Part shown: positions 1 to 8,312 of the stretch, piece by piece
How positions within the stretch are numbered: the stretch's first letter is position 1
How the letters are laid out: each line of letters starts with the position of its first letter
Origin: Sandarakinorhabdus sp. AAP62
Lineage (GTDB): Bacteria; Pseudomonadota; Alphaproteobacteria; Sphingomonadales; Sphingomonadaceae
DNA: 64,000 bases
Reading direction: 5' to 3'
NCBI RefSeq assembly: GCF_000331225.1
Contig: NZ_ANFY01000003.1
Span: 543,001 to 607,000 of the forward strand
Notes under the pieces: model-generated
What the model saw: the letters and a program-made list of their open reading frames with translations, nothing else
What the model was told of the DNA's origin: nothing
Database searches by the model: none
Position numbers and translations under genes: made by a program

Positions 1-481
1 TGCCGACAGCGCCGGCGGCGCCGGAGACGAACACCACGTCGCCGGGCTTGGGCTTGCCGATCTGCGTCAGGCCGGCCCAGGCGGTGAGGCCGGGCATGCC
101 GAGCACGCCGAGGAAGCTTTCCATCGGAATGCCACCCGGCACATCAAGCTTTTCAAGTGCCGCTGCGGGCGCCACGAAGGCTTCGCGCCAGCCGAACATG
201 GAGGAGACGATGTCGCCCTTCTTCAGGCCTTCGGCGTTGCTTTCCACCACGACACCCACCGCGCCGCCCTGCAGCGCTTCGCCGATCTGGAACGGCGGTA
301 CATAGCTCGGCCGGTCATACATGCGGCCGCGCATGTAGGGATCGACGGACATGAACTTGTTCTGCACCAGCACTTCACCGGGGCCGGGGGCCGGCACGTC
401 CTTGCTGGCGACCGCAAAATTTTCGGCGGCGGGCATGCCAACAGGGCGGCTGGCAAGGCTGATTTCACGGGATGTCGTCAT
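1..481 (-). CDS. NADP-dependent oxidoreductase, zinc-free MDR family (3' end outside window)
   Basis: The first 160 residues of a medium-chain dehydrogenase/reductase of the CurA / leukotriene-B4-dehydrogenase type, which reduces activated C=C or C=O bonds with NADPH. Visible: family motif SVDPYMRGRMYDRPSY near residue 45, GALQGG-like segment, the PGLTAWAGL segment, and the start of the Rossmann nucleotide loop (AAGAVG, residues 155-160) exactly at the window edge. No catalytic-zinc cysteines are seen in the part present, as expected for this zinc-free branch. The ATG at 481 is preceded by AGGAGA, a good ribosome site. The rest of the gene lies left of the window. Substrate cannot be told. 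Confidence 0.85.
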   Translation of the reverse strand, partial: MTTSREISLASRPVGMPAAENFAVASKDVPAPGPGEVLVQNKFMSVDPYMRGRMYDRPSYVPPFQIGEALQGGAVGVVVESNAEGLKKGDIVSSMFGWREAFVAPAAALEKLDVPGGIPMESFLGVLGMPGLTAWAGLTQIGKPKPGDVVFVSGAAGAVG

Positions 482-533
482 GATGGAGATTCTCCTTGGT
501 TGCGCACAGCATAGGCGCTTCTCGCCACGGCAG

Positions 534-561
534 ACCCCTCCCGCAACCGGGAGGGGTGTTT
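534..561. terminator. GC-rich hairpin between two minus-strand genes
   Basis: Perfect 10-bp stem ACCCCTCCCG / CGGGAGGGGT (534-543, 548-557) with a 4-base loop. A short T run follows on the plus strand only. It sits just after the stop of the minus-strand membrane protein, so it may stop or process that transcript, but the T tract faces the wrong way for a classical intrinsic terminator. The stem resembles the CCCCTCCC-type repeats near 57-61 kb. Confidence 0.45.
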
Positions 562-1179
562 TCACAGGCCGAACATGGCGAGCAACCCGTCGAGATAGGC
601 CCGATTGGCCGGCAGCAACGCCAGCGGATAGAGCCAGCCGCCAAAGGCCAGCAGGATGGCAGCGGTGACCATCATGCCGCCCGTCACCACCAGCCTGACC
701 ACCACCACCCCGCGGCCGTGAAAGTGCAGGGCGGCGGCAAGATGGACAAACAATGCCATCACGGCGGCAGCGTAATAGGGATAGAAGGTCCACCGCGTGA
801 CCGGATGCAGCAGCGTGGCGGCCGCCCAGTGGAAATTGGTGTCCAACCCGAAAGCAAGGCGGGTCGCCAGCGCCGCGCCGATATGATTGACAAGGAACAG
901 CGCCAGATAAAGCCCGCTTGCCAGCTGCCAGCGCGCCATGGTGCCGCCCGTGCCCGAGCGCCAGCGCCGCCAGGCCAGTCGCAGCCCGATGCCGATCTGC
1001 ATTGCAAAGGCCGCGACCAGCAGCGGTTCGACCAGCGCCGGGCGATAGGCCTTGCGCACCATGGCCAGGGCCGCGCCATGCGCTTCGGGGCTGTGCAACG
1101 CCACCAGATGCACGGCCAGGTGGCTGGTGATGAACAACAGCAGGGCCAGGCCGGTGACGCGGTGCAGGCGGACGGACAT
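562..1179 (-). CDS. Cytochrome b-like five-helix membrane protein
   Basis: A 205-residue integral membrane protein with about five hydrophobic helices (around residues 8-28, 46-68, 86-105, 131-152 and 160-185). Its start (HRVTGLALLLFITSHLAVHL) resembles the first helix of succinate dehydrogenase / fumarate reductase cytochrome b subunits. Histidines recur inside the helices (H20, H24, NHIG, VHLAAALHFH), so heme binding is plausible but not shown. No sdhAB partners are present. AAGGAG lies upstream of the ATG. It is transcribed divergently from an Rrf2 regulator, with a palindrome midway between the start codons, so it is probably that regulator's target. A role in redox or nitric-oxide stress is inference only. 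Confidence 0.7.
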   Translation of the reverse strand: MSVRLHRVTGLALLLFITSHLAVHLVALHSPEAHGAALAMVRKAYRPALVEPLLVAAFAMQIGIGLRLAWRRWRSGTGGTMARWQLASGLYLALFLVNHIGAALATRLAFGLDTNFHWAAATLLHPVTRWTFYPYYAAAVMALFVHLAAALHFHGRGVVVVRLVVTGGMMVTAAILLAFGGWLYPLALLPANRAYLDGLLAMFGL

Positions 1180-1204
1180 CGAGTCGCTCCTTGCAATTTC
1201 AATC

Positions 1205-1221
1205 CGGATATCGAATATCCG
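1205..1221. promoter_or_regulatory. Perfect palindrome, candidate Rrf2 operator
   Basis: CGGATAT-CGA-ATATCCG: 7-bp arms with a 3-base spacer and no mismatch, centred in the 69-bp gap between divergent genes. It is 25 nt from the membrane-protein ATG and 27 nt from the regulator ATG. A dimeric winged-helix regulator bound here could control both promoters. The sequence is unlike the NsrR or IscR consensus as I know them. Confidence 0.65.
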
Positions 1222-1248
1222 AGTTTGAGTCGAGACGGGTCATTGCCG

Positions 1249-1752
1249 ATGCGGATGAGCAAGGGTGTGGAATGGGCGGTGCACGCCTGCGCGATGCTGG
1301 CGCCGCTGCCACCGGGCCATGGCCTCAGCCTGGCGGCGCTGGCCGAATTCCACGGGGTGCCGCTGGCCTATATGGCCAAGCAGTTGCAGGCGCTGAGCCG
1401 CGCCGGGCTGGTGTCGACCCGGCCCGGTCGCACCGGTGGCTATCGGCTGGCGCGGGCGCCCGAGGCGATTTCGCTCTGGGATGTCGTTGCGGCAATTGAC
1501 GGGCCGGAACCCGCCTTTCGCTGCACCGAAATTCGCCAGAATGGCCCCTGTGCCATCCCGCGCCGCGATTGCGTGCGGGCCTGCCCGATTGCAGCGGCCT
1601 TTGCCGGTGCCGAACAGGCCTGGCGCACCGCCCTGAAGTCGGTATCGCTGGCTGAGATCCTGAAAAGCGTCGCCCGGGACAGCGCGGCCGACCATTTGTC
1701 AGCTGTGGCCGCCTGGTATGGCAGCGCCATCACCCGCTTGCCGGACGCCTAA
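1249..1752 (+). CDS. Rrf2 family transcriptional regulator with cysteine cluster
   Basis: A 167-residue Rrf2 protein (IscR/NsrR/RirA family). The N-terminal winged helix covers about residues 1-70, with the family segments [20 protein letters not shown] and [12 protein letters not shown]. After it comes a cluster C-x8-C-x6-C-x3-C ([18 protein letters not shown]) typical of members that hold an iron-sulfur cluster, so it probably senses iron, NO or redox state. A much longer open frame upstream is rejected because homology begins at [16 protein letters not shown] 1249 or 1255 would serve. It overlaps the convergent kup gene by 4 nt. The adjacent palindrome implies autoregulation. Confidence 0.85.
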   Translation: MRMSKGVEWAVHACAMLAPLPPGHGLSLAALAEFHGVPLAYMAKQLQALSRAGLVSTRPGRTGGYRLARAPEAISLWDVVAAIDGPEPAFRCTEIRQNGPCAIPRRDCVRACPIAAAFAGAEQAWRTALKSVSLAEILKSVARDSAADHLSAVAAWYGSAITRLPDA

Positions 1753-3659
1753 ATTTCGACCTGGCTGCCCAGTTCCACCACGCGGTTGGTGGGCAGCTTG
1801 AAGAAGTCCATGGCGCTTTCGGCGTTGCGCATCATCCAGCTGAACAGATGCTCGCGCCACAGCGCCATGCCGGGCTTGTCGCTGGCCAGCAGCGTCTGGC
1901 GGGAGAGGAAGAAGCTGGTTTCCATCATCTTCAGCTTGGGCCCGCAGTTTTCGACCTTCTTCAGCACGGCGGGAATGTCGATTTCCTGCATGAAGCCATA
2001 GCGGATGAGGATGCGGTAGAAGCCGCCGGAAAGATCCTTCACGCCGATCCGATCCTCGTCGGACACATAGGGCACTTCGTCGATCACCACTGTCAGGATC
2101 ATGATGCGTTCGTGCAGCACCTTGTTGTGCTTGAGATTATGCAGCAGCGCCTGCGGCACGCCCACCGGCGAGGTGGTCATGAACACCGCCGTGCCCGGCA
2201 CGCGGGTGGCCGCCGAGGCAGCCGACTTGATGAACACCTCCATCGGCATCGAGGAATCGCGCAGCCGTTCCTGCATCAGCTTGCGCCCGCGTGACCAGGT
2301 GGTGAGGCCGGTGAAGCCAATGATACCGATGACCAGCGGGAACCAGCCGCCATCGGGCACCTTGGTCAGGTTGGAGGCAAAATAGGCGAAATCGACGACC
2401 AGGAAGATCGCCAGCAACGGTGCCGCCCACCACGCCGGCCAGCGCCAGATCGTCAGCACCAGCACGCCGACCAGCAGCGTATCGATCAGCATCGTGCCGG
2501 TGACCGCGATGCCATAGGCGGCCGCCAGGTTGGAGGAGGACTGGAAGGCCAGCACCAGGAACATCACCAGTACCAGCAGGGTCCAGTTCACCGCCGGGAT
2601 GTAGATCTGGCCGAAGGCGGAGGCAGATGTGTGGACGATCTTCATGCGCGGCAGGAAGCCGAGCTGGATTGCCTGCTGCGTGACCGAGAAGGCGCCCGAG
2701 ATGACGGCCTGGCTGGCGATGATGGTGGCCAGCGTCGCCAGCACCACCAGCGGCAGCCGCGCCCATTCCGGCGCCATCAGGAAGAAGGGATTGGCCACGG
2801 CTTCGGGATGAGCGGTGAGCAGCGCACCCTGCCCGAGATAGTTGATCATCAGCGCCGGCAGCACGAGCGCGAACCAGGCGAGGCGAATGGGGTTGCGGCC
2901 GAAATGGCCCATGTCGGCATAGAGCGCCTCGGCCCCGGTCACCACCAGCACGACACTGCCCAGCGCCAGGAACGCCGCACCCGGCATGGCTGCCACGAAC
3001 TGCACCGCATACCAGGGGTTCAGTGCCCACAGGATGGTGGGATTGGCCATGATGTTGGTGATGCCCAGCACCGCCAGCGTGGCGAAATAGATGAGCACGA
3101 TGGGCCCGAAGATGGCGCCCACCTTGGCCGTGCCGCGGCTCTGGAACAGGAACAGCGCGAGCAGGATGCCGATGGCAATGGGCACCACCAGCGGCTGCAT
3201 CCGTGCTTCAACGACCGTGATGCCTTCCACCGCCGACAGCACCGACATGGCCGGCGTGATGATGGCATCGCCAAAGAACAGCGCCGTGGCCATCACGCCC
3301 AGCAGCACCAGCTGCGCCGAGCGTGTGTCGCCGGGCGACAGGCGTGAGATCAGCGCGATCAGGGCCAGCGATCCGCCTTCGCCACGATTGTCGGCCCGCA
3401 TGATGACGGAGACATATTTCAGCGTCACCACCAGCATCATGGTCCAGAACATCAGCGAGATGACGCCGAAGATGCTGACCGTGGACAGGCCGAGCGGGTG
3501 GTGGCCCGCAAAGGTTTCCTTGAACGCATAAAGCGGGCTCGTGCCGATATCGCCAAACACCACGCCAACGGCGCCAAGCGCCAGTTTCCACAGCGACTGT
3601 TGGTGCCCGTGATGATCGGCATGAGCGGACAAAGCGGCCGACTCACCCTGGTTCGACAT
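1749..3659 (-). CDS. kup: Low-affinity potassium uptake transporter Kup
   Basis: A 636-residue KUP/HAK/KT potassium:proton symporter of the inner membrane. The signature [10 protein letters not shown] is at residues 36-45, followed by about twelve hydrophobic helices and a soluble C-terminal part (ending GSQVEI) of the usual family length. The frame stays open 53 codons further upstream, but that stretch (rich in Arg and Pro) has no family similarity, so the ATG at 3659 ([10 protein letters not shown]) is chosen; its ribosome site is weak. It stands alone on the minus strand, convergent with the Rrf2 gene. Confidence 0.93.
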   Translation of the reverse strand: MSNQGESAALSAHADHHGHQQSLWKLALGAVGVVFGDIGTSPLYAFKETFAGHHPLGLSTVSIFGVISLMFWTMMLVVTLKYVSVIMRADNRGEGGSLALIALISRLSPGDTRSAQLVLLGVMATALFFGDAIITPAMSVLSAVEGITVVEARMQPLVVPIAIGILLALFLFQSRGTAKVGAIFGPIVLIYFATLAVLGITNIMANPTILWALNPWYAVQFVAAMPGAAFLALGSVVLVVTGAEALYADMGHFGRNPIRLAWFALVLPALMINYLGQGALLTAHPEAVANPFFLMAPEWARLPLVVLATLATIIASQAVISGAFSVTQQAIQLGFLPRMKIVHTSASAFGQIYIPAVNWTLLVLVMFLVLAFQSSSNLAAAYGIAVTGTMLIDTLLVGVLVLTIWRWPAWWAAPLLAIFLVVDFAYFASNLTKVPDGGWFPLVIGIIGFTGLTTWSRGRKLMQERLRDSSMPMEVFIKSAASAATRVPGTAVFMTTSPVGVPQALLHNLKHNKVLHERIMILTVVIDEVPYVSDEDRIGVKDLSGGFYRILIRYGFMQEIDIPAVLKKVENCGPKLKMMETSFFLSRQTLLASDKPGMALWREHLFSWMMRNAESAMDFFKLPTNRVVELGSQVEI

Positions 3660-3810
3660 GAAAGATGCCCGACCGTTGCAGAGGGGCGGCGCACTAGCAT
3701 AGGCGGCCTCGTGCTGCAATGCGGCATCGGTGGAAGTGGCAGGCTGGCGGCGACGCCTGCCGCGCGCTATGCCGGGCCATCCCGAACCAACCGAAGCAAA
3801 GGGACAGCCC

Positions 3811-4494
3811 ATGCGCATTGCCTTCCTGCTCTATGATCAGCTTACCCAGCTCGACATGACGGGCCCGGCCCAGGTGCTCAGCCGCATGCCCGGCGCGACG
3901 GTGGAATATGTCGCCAAGACCATGGAGCCGGTGATGAGCGATTGCCGGCTGGCGCTGATGCCGACCATGACACTGGCCGAAGCCGGGCAGTTTGATTTCA
4001 TATGCGTGCCGGGCGGCTTTGGCTGTTCGGCCGCCATGAATGATGACGAGATCCTGGGCTGGCTGCGCGCCCAGGCGCCGGGGTGCGCCTGGATCACCAG
4101 TGTCTGCACCGGCTCGCTGATCCTCGCCGCTGCCGGCTTGCTGAAAGGCCGCAAGGCGGGCTGCCACTGGGCCTGGGGCGATTATCTGCCGCTGTTCGGG
4201 GCCGAATGGGTGCAGGAACGCACGGTTTTCGATGGCAACATCATCAGTGCCGGCGGCGTCACCAGCGGCATCGATTTCGCCTTCCGGGTGCTGGAACATC
4301 TGCATGGGCCCGACGTCGCGGCCAGTTTGCGGCTTGGTCTGGAATATGATCCCGAAAGCCGGCCCGGCGGTACGCCGGCCACCGCCCGGCCCGAGATCAT
4401 CGCTCAGATGCGGGCCTTCACCGCCGAGCGCCTGGGCCACCGCGATGCCGAAATGCGGGCCGCTGCCGCCCGCCTGATGGGAGAGAAGCCATGA
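3811..4494 (+). CDS. DJ-1/PfpI family protein (isonitrile hydratase-like)
   Basis: A 227-residue class I glutamine-amidotransferase-like protein of the DJ-1/PfpI superfamily. The nucleophile elbow SVCTGS holds Cys99, preceded by the FICVPGGFG segment that carries the family's acidic partner region. The N terminus ([19 protein letters not shown]) is close to that of isonitrile hydratases and of the sensor halves of GlxA regulators, but there is no AraC DNA-binding domain here. A related hydratase or amidase activity is inferred; the substrate is unknown. GGGACAG lies before ATG 3811; upstream in-frame codons lack family similarity. Its stop overlaps the next start by ATGA, so the two are translationally coupled. 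Confidence 0.8.
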   Translation: MRIAFLLYDQLTQLDMTGPAQVLSRMPGATVEYVAKTMEPVMSDCRLALMPTMTLAEAGQFDFICVPGGFGCSAAMNDDEILGWLRAQAPGCAWITSVCTGSLILAAAGLLKGRKAGCHWAWGDYLPLFGAEWVQERTVFDGNIISAGGVTSGIDFAFRVLEHLHGPDVAASLRLGLEYDPESRPGGTPATARPEIIAQMRAFTAERLGHRDAEMRAAAARLMGEKP

Positions 4495-5192
4495 ACCGCC
4501 TGATCCTGATTGCTGCCCTGTTCGCGGCGGCGCCGGCACTGGCCGTGCCGACGCCGGTGACGGTGCGGGTGCTGAGCCAGGGCGCCAAGTTCATCGGCAC
4601 CGGCATGGGCGGGGTGGACGTGGTGGTGAGCGATGCGGCCACCGGCACGCCCCTGGCGCATGGCCGCATCGAAGGCGGCACCGGCGATACGGCAAGGATC
4701 ATGAACGGCAACCCGCGCGGCACCCCCGTGGCCGACGCGCAATCGGCCGGCTTTTCTGCCGTGATCGACATCGCAGAGCCACGCCGGGTGAACGTGATGG
4801 TGCGAGGCCCGCTCAAGCCGGCGGGCACCATCGTATCGGTGCTGTCTTCGTATTGGCTGATCCCTGGTCAACCGGTGGTGGGTGATGGCTGGGTGGTGGA
4901 ACTGCCCGGCCTGGCGCTGACGGCGCGGCGTGATGGCGGGCAGGTGGTGGCCGATGTGTCGATGCTGTGCGGCTGCCCGATCGCGCCGGGCACGCTGTGG
5001 GATGAGAAGCGTTTCGAGGTGAAGGCGTGGGTAGGATCGGCGGTCGGCGGCAGCGCCGTGCCGTTGAAATGGGCCGGGCAGACCGGGCGTTTTGCCGCCG
5101 CCGTGCCCGCTGATGCCACATGGGTGACGGCGGTGGACACGCTGTCGGGCGCGACCAGCGCGGCGAAGATCAACCCAGCCGAAGCGCCCTGA
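4491..5192 (+). CDS. Secreted protein of unknown function
   Basis: 233 residues. The N terminus is a clear Sec signal peptide ([20 protein letters not shown], cleavage near ALA-V), so the mature protein should be periplasmic or outside the cell. The rest is beta-rich by composition, with repeated short Gly/Val/Thr strands and a C-x-C (LCGC) near residue 160. I do not recognise a family. The ATGA overlap with the DJ-1/PfpI gene means the two are co-expressed. The last 23 nt overlap the convergent membrane-protein gene. Confidence 0.7.
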   Translation: MNRLILIAALFAAAPALAVPTPVTVRVLSQGAKFIGTGMGGVDVVVSDAATGTPLAHGRIEGGTGDTARIMNGNPRGTPVADAQSAGFSAVIDIAEPRRVNVMVRGPLKPAGTIVSVLSSYWLIPGQPVVGDGWVVELPGLALTARRDGGQVVADVSMLCGCPIAPGTLWDEKRFEVKAWVGSAVGGSAVPLKWAGQTGRFAAAVPADATWVTAVDTLSGATSAAKINPAEAP

Positions 5193-5568
5193 GCGCGACC
5201 GGCACGCCCGTCAGCGCAATGGCAGCGTCGCAGACGAACAGGGCCTGCACCATGCCGGCGGTATCGGCCTGCGCCCACGCTGCAACCGAGGCTGCCGACG
5301 CCAACCCATAAAGCAACCCCAGCCCGGCCAGCGGCCGATCCCGCGTCGCCCGCCAGCGCATCACCACCACGATGGCGGCGGGCACGAAGATGAACAAGGC
5401 CATGAACTCGGCGACGGCCACGGTGGAGAGCGGCTGCGGTGCCGGACCATCGCCGGGCCAATCCCGCATCCGCCAGGCCAGCCACAGATAGAGACCGGCC
5501 AGGGCGACCGCGGCCAGCATCCACAGGCGCAGCAGCGCGTCGGCAGGGGACAGGGCATCACGCGACAT
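5170..5568 (-). CDS. Small four-helix membrane protein of unknown function
   Basis: 132 residues with four predicted transmembrane helices (starting around residues 13, 48, 82 and 103). No motif is recognised. The ATG at 5568 is preceded by GAGG at good spacing; an ATG 19 codons upstream (5625) is possible but has no ribosome site. The 3' end overlaps the convergent secreted-protein gene by 23 nt. Confidence 0.6.
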   Translation of the reverse strand: MSRDALSPADALLRLWMLAAVALAGLYLWLAWRMRDWPGDGPAPQPLSTVAVAEFMALFIFVPAAIVVVMRWRATRDRPLAGLGLLYGLASAASVAAWAQADTAGMVQALFVCDAAIALTGVPVALRALRLG

Positions 5569-5672
5569 GCCGACCTCATAGCGCGGCCGGCAGCAGGGCG
5601 CGAGGCTTGTGCGCTGCAACATCAAGCGCTGTCCGTGCTATAAGGGCCAAATCGACTCGAGGAGCCTGTCCC

Positions 5673-5981
5673 ATGGCCAATCCGCTTGCCCGCCTTGCCG
5701 TCCGCGCCGTCGCTGCTGCCGCCAGCCGCCAGATTGCCGCGCGCGTTTCGGGCTCGCATCTCGGCCCCATCGGCAATGTCGCCGCCGTCGCGCTGCCGTT
5801 CGTGCTGCGCCGCGTCTCGCCACTGGGCCTGGCCGCCATGGCTGTCGGCGCGTGGGGTGTGGGCCAATTGGCCAAGTCCGCGCCCGCCGCCGCCACCCCG
5901 GAGCCGCAGCCCGAAGCCCCACGCGCACCACTGGTGACACCGCCGCCGATTGCCTGGGCAACGCCGAACGACGCCTTCTGA
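5673..5981 (+). CDS. Small Ala-rich protein with a membrane-prone segment
   Basis: 102 residues. GGAG precedes the ATG at 5673. The N-terminal half is Ala/Arg/Val rich with moderately hydrophobic stretches (residues about 34-66); the C-terminal 35 residues are Pro/Ala rich and end PNDAF. No known family is recognised. It lies 53 nt upstream of the S10 peptidase gene on the same strand and may share its transcript. Confidence 0.55.
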   Translation: MANPLARLAVRAVAAAASRQIAARVSGSHLGPIGNVAAVALPFVLRRVSPLGLAAMAVGAWGVGQLAKSAPAAATPEPQPEAPRAPLVTPPPIAWATPNDAF

Positions 5982-6034
5982 TTGAACTCCCCCGGTTCGC
6001 CGGCTATCCCGGTCGGCACCAAGGGGAGAAGTTC

Positions 6035-7540
6035 ATGGCTCGTTTCGTTTCGCTCATCGCGCTGGCTGCTGCGCTGGCCGTTCCGGCTTTCGCGCAAACC
6101 ACCGACAAGCCCGCCGAAAAGGCCGCCGAGGCCGCATCGCAGACCCCTGGCACCCCCAACCGCGTCGTCGCCAAGCGCAGCGGCACCTTCGGCGGGGTGA
6201 AGATGAACTACACCGCCATTGCCGGCGAAACCTTCCTGAAGGACAAGGACGGCAAGCCCACCGCCGCCATCTTCGCCACCACCTATCTGAAGGACAATCC
6301 CGAGCCGAACCGCCCGGTGTTCTTCCTGTTCAACGGCGGGCCGGGCTCGGGCAGCCTGTGGCTGCACATGGGCGCCTTTGGCCCCAAGCGGGTCAACATC
6401 CCCGACGCCAAGGACGATGGCGCCCCGCCCTATGACATCAGCGACAACCCGGAGTCGCTGCTCGATGTCGCCGATCTGGTGTTCATCGATCCGGTCGGCA
6501 CCGGCTGGAGCCACGCGCTCGGCAAGACCGATCCCAAGGAATTCTGGGGGGTGCGCAGCGACGCCAGATCCGTGGCCGAGTTCATCCGCCTCTGGCTGAA
6601 TGAGCATAACCGCTGGAACGCCCCCAAGTTCCTGGGCGGCGAATCCTATGGCACCACACGCTCCGCCGCTGTTGCCCACGAACTCAACCGCGGCTTCAAC
6701 GATGTCGCGCTGAACGGCGTCATCCTCATTTCCGCCATCCTCGATTTCGGTCTGGAGGCCGAGGATGAGGGCAATGAAATGCAGTACATGGGCCTGCTGC
6801 CCAGCTATGCGGCGGCGGCCTGGTATCACGACAAGATCCCGAACAAGCCCGCCAACGTCGAAACCTGGGCCGCCGAAGCCCGCGCCTTTGCCAGCGGCCC
6901 CTACATCACCGCGCTGATCAAGGGGAACAGCCTGGCACCTGTGGAACGCGCCGCCATCCGCAAGGAACTGGCCCGCTTCACCGGCCTGTCCGAAACCTAT
7001 CTTGAACAGGCCAATCTGCGCGTCACGCCCGGCCGCTTCTACAAGGAACTGCTGCGCGACCGCGGCCTCACCATCGGCCGCCTCGATGCCCGCTACACCG
7101 GCAAGGATTACGACAACGCCGGTGAAGGGCCCGATAATGACCCCAGCTTCTACGGCATCGATGCCTCCTACCCGGCGGCCGTGAACGCTTACTTGCGCGG
7201 CGATCTCGGCTACAAGACGGATCGCTCCTACGTCTCCATCGGCGGCGTCGGCCCGTGGGATTGGCGCCTCGGCAACGGGCGGGACAGCTACGTCAACGTC
7301 GCCCCCGGCCTCGCTCGCACCCTGCGGGAGAACAGCCGCACCAAGGTCTGGGTTGGCCAGGGCTGGTACGATTTCGCCACCCCCTTCCACTTCGCCGAAT
7401 ATAGCATGAACCGCCCCGGCTGGCCCGAAGGCCGCACCGAATTCCATTATTATGACGCCGGCCACATGATGTATGTGCGCGATGCGGACCGGAAGAAATT
7501 GTCGTCTGACTTGAGGGACTTCATTCGTAGACAGAAATAA
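6035..7540 (+). CDS. Secreted S10 family serine carboxypeptidase
   Basis: A 501-residue peptidase of clan SC family S10, which removes C-terminal residues from peptides. It begins with a Sec signal peptide (MARFVSLIALAAALAVPAFA), so it acts in the periplasm or outside. The oxyanion-region motif FLFNGGPGSGS is present. The triad is visible: Ser204 in GGESYGT, Asp446 in GWYDFATP and His477 in YDAGHMMY. The ATG at 6035 has GGGGAGA upstream. The frame is open for 140 codons further 5', but that part is the previous gene read out of frame. Together with the S9 peptidase, Xaa-Pro peptidase and GGT in this window it fits an exported peptide-degradation set. Confidence 0.9.
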   Translation: MARFVSLIALAAALAVPAFAQTTDKPAEKAAEAASQTPGTPNRVVAKRSGTFGGVKMNYTAIAGETFLKDKDGKPTAAIFATTYLKDNPEPNRPVFFLFNGGPGSGSLWLHMGAFGPKRVNIPDAKDDGAPPYDISDNPESLLDVADLVFIDPVGTGWSHALGKTDPKEFWGVRSDARSVAEFIRLWLNEHNRWNAPKFLGGESYGTTRSAAVAHELNRGFNDVALNGVILISAILDFGLEAEDEGNEMQYMGLLPSYAAAAWYHDKIPNKPANVETWAAEARAFASGPYITALIKGNSLAPVERAAIRKELARFTGLSETYLEQANLRVTPGRFYKELLRDRGLTIGRLDARYTGKDYDNAGEGPDNDPSFYGIDASYPAAVNAYLRGDLGYKTDRSYVSIGGVGPWDWRLGNGRDSYVNVAPGLARTLRENSRTKVWVGQGWYDFATPFHFAEYSMNRPGWPEGRTEFHYYDAGHMMYVRDADRKKLSSDLRDFIRRQK

Positions 7541-7553
7541 GGCCGCCTCCGGC

Positions 7554-7777
7554 GGGCAGGGGCTGAGCCACTGCACCCACTTTCGATTTCGGGCAGCACT
7601 TGGCCTATGTGGCCCCGCCATGCTGGCGTAGGCCAGCATCCGCCATGCCGCGTGGACCATCGCCGTCGCAGAAGTGTGCCGGCTGACCGATTCATGAAGG
7701 CCTGCACCTGCATGATGGGGTGCCTGTTGATCTGGGGGGCATGAAAACGACCGGGTGCAGGGGCTCAGCCCCTGCCC
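7554..7777. repeat. Composite palindromic intergenic element (copy 1)
   Basis: The 279-bp gap after the S10 peptidase holds a long inverted repeat: arms 7554-7578 and 7753-7777 match at 24 of 25 positions (outer end GGGCAGGGGCTGAGCC, inner end TGCACCC). Each arm is itself a hairpin-forming GGGGCTCAGCCCC-like palindrome. The roughly 175-bp interior has no convincing gene. A second element with the same arm design lies at 45446-45561. Likely a non-autonomous dispersed repeat; it also sits between convergent genes, where it could end transcription. Confidence 0.7.
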
Positions 7778-7819
7778 ACGTCACGCCGAACTTGATCCGG
7801 GGCGGAGCCCTTTTTTCTC

Positions 7820-8242
7820 TTACCCCGGATAGCGCTCCGCCATCATCGCCCACGACCGGCGCGCCATTTCGGCCAGCACGTTCATGTCGATATCGGCGAG
7901 TTTCTTCACATAAAGGCACGAGACGCCGGTCGTTGCCTTGCCCAGCCCCGCCAGCAGGTCGGCCTGGCCGGTGAAGCCGTCCATCAGGTAAATGACATGT
8001 TGGGCCTTGCGCGGGGAGAAGGCGAGGCGGGGCCAGGTGCCGGTGCGGCCGCTGGCGTATTTATAGTCATATTGGCCATAGCCGATGATGTTGCTGCCCC
8101 AGAGCACGGGTGGGCAGCCGGCGACTTGTTCAAGGAGGGCACAGATGGTCTGGGCTTCGTCGCGGCGGCGGCTGGGTTCGAGGGCGGCGAGGAAGGCGGG
8201 CACGCTGGCGGTGGTGGGCAATGTTTTCGGTGTATCGGCCAT
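7820..8242 (-). CDS. DUF1801 domain-containing protein
   Basis: A 140-residue soluble protein of the DUF1801 (YdhG-like) family, matching along its length: PAFLAALEPSRRRDEAQTI near the start, then WGSNIIGYGQYDYKYASG, FSPRKAQHVIYLMDG and a conserved CLYVKKLADID. The function of the family is not established. GGGGGA stands before the ATG at 8242; an ATG 7 codons earlier lacks one. Divergent from argG. Confidence 0.8.
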   Translation of the reverse strand: MADTPKTLPTTASVPAFLAALEPSRRRDEAQTICALLEQVAGCPPVLWGSNIIGYGQYDYKYASGRTGTWPRLAFSPRKAQHVIYLMDGFTGQADLLAGLGKATTGVSCLYVKKLADIDMNVLAEMARRSWAMMAERYPG

Positions 8243-8312
8243 GGTGGATCCCCCGGCTTGCATGTCGGCAGCTTAGCAAATAGGCGCGCATCCACAATTG
8301 GAAGGAATGATC

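Noticed and set aside
3660-3818. N-terminal extension of Kup by 53 codons
   Set aside because: No similarity to the family and Arg/Pro-rich composition; the internal ATG fits the known N terminus.
5576-7660. A 694-codon open frame antisense to the S10 peptidase
   Set aside because: It mirrors a well-supported gene, has a Gly/Ala/Val-rich low-complexity translation and no motif; long antisense frames are expected in GC-rich coding DNA.
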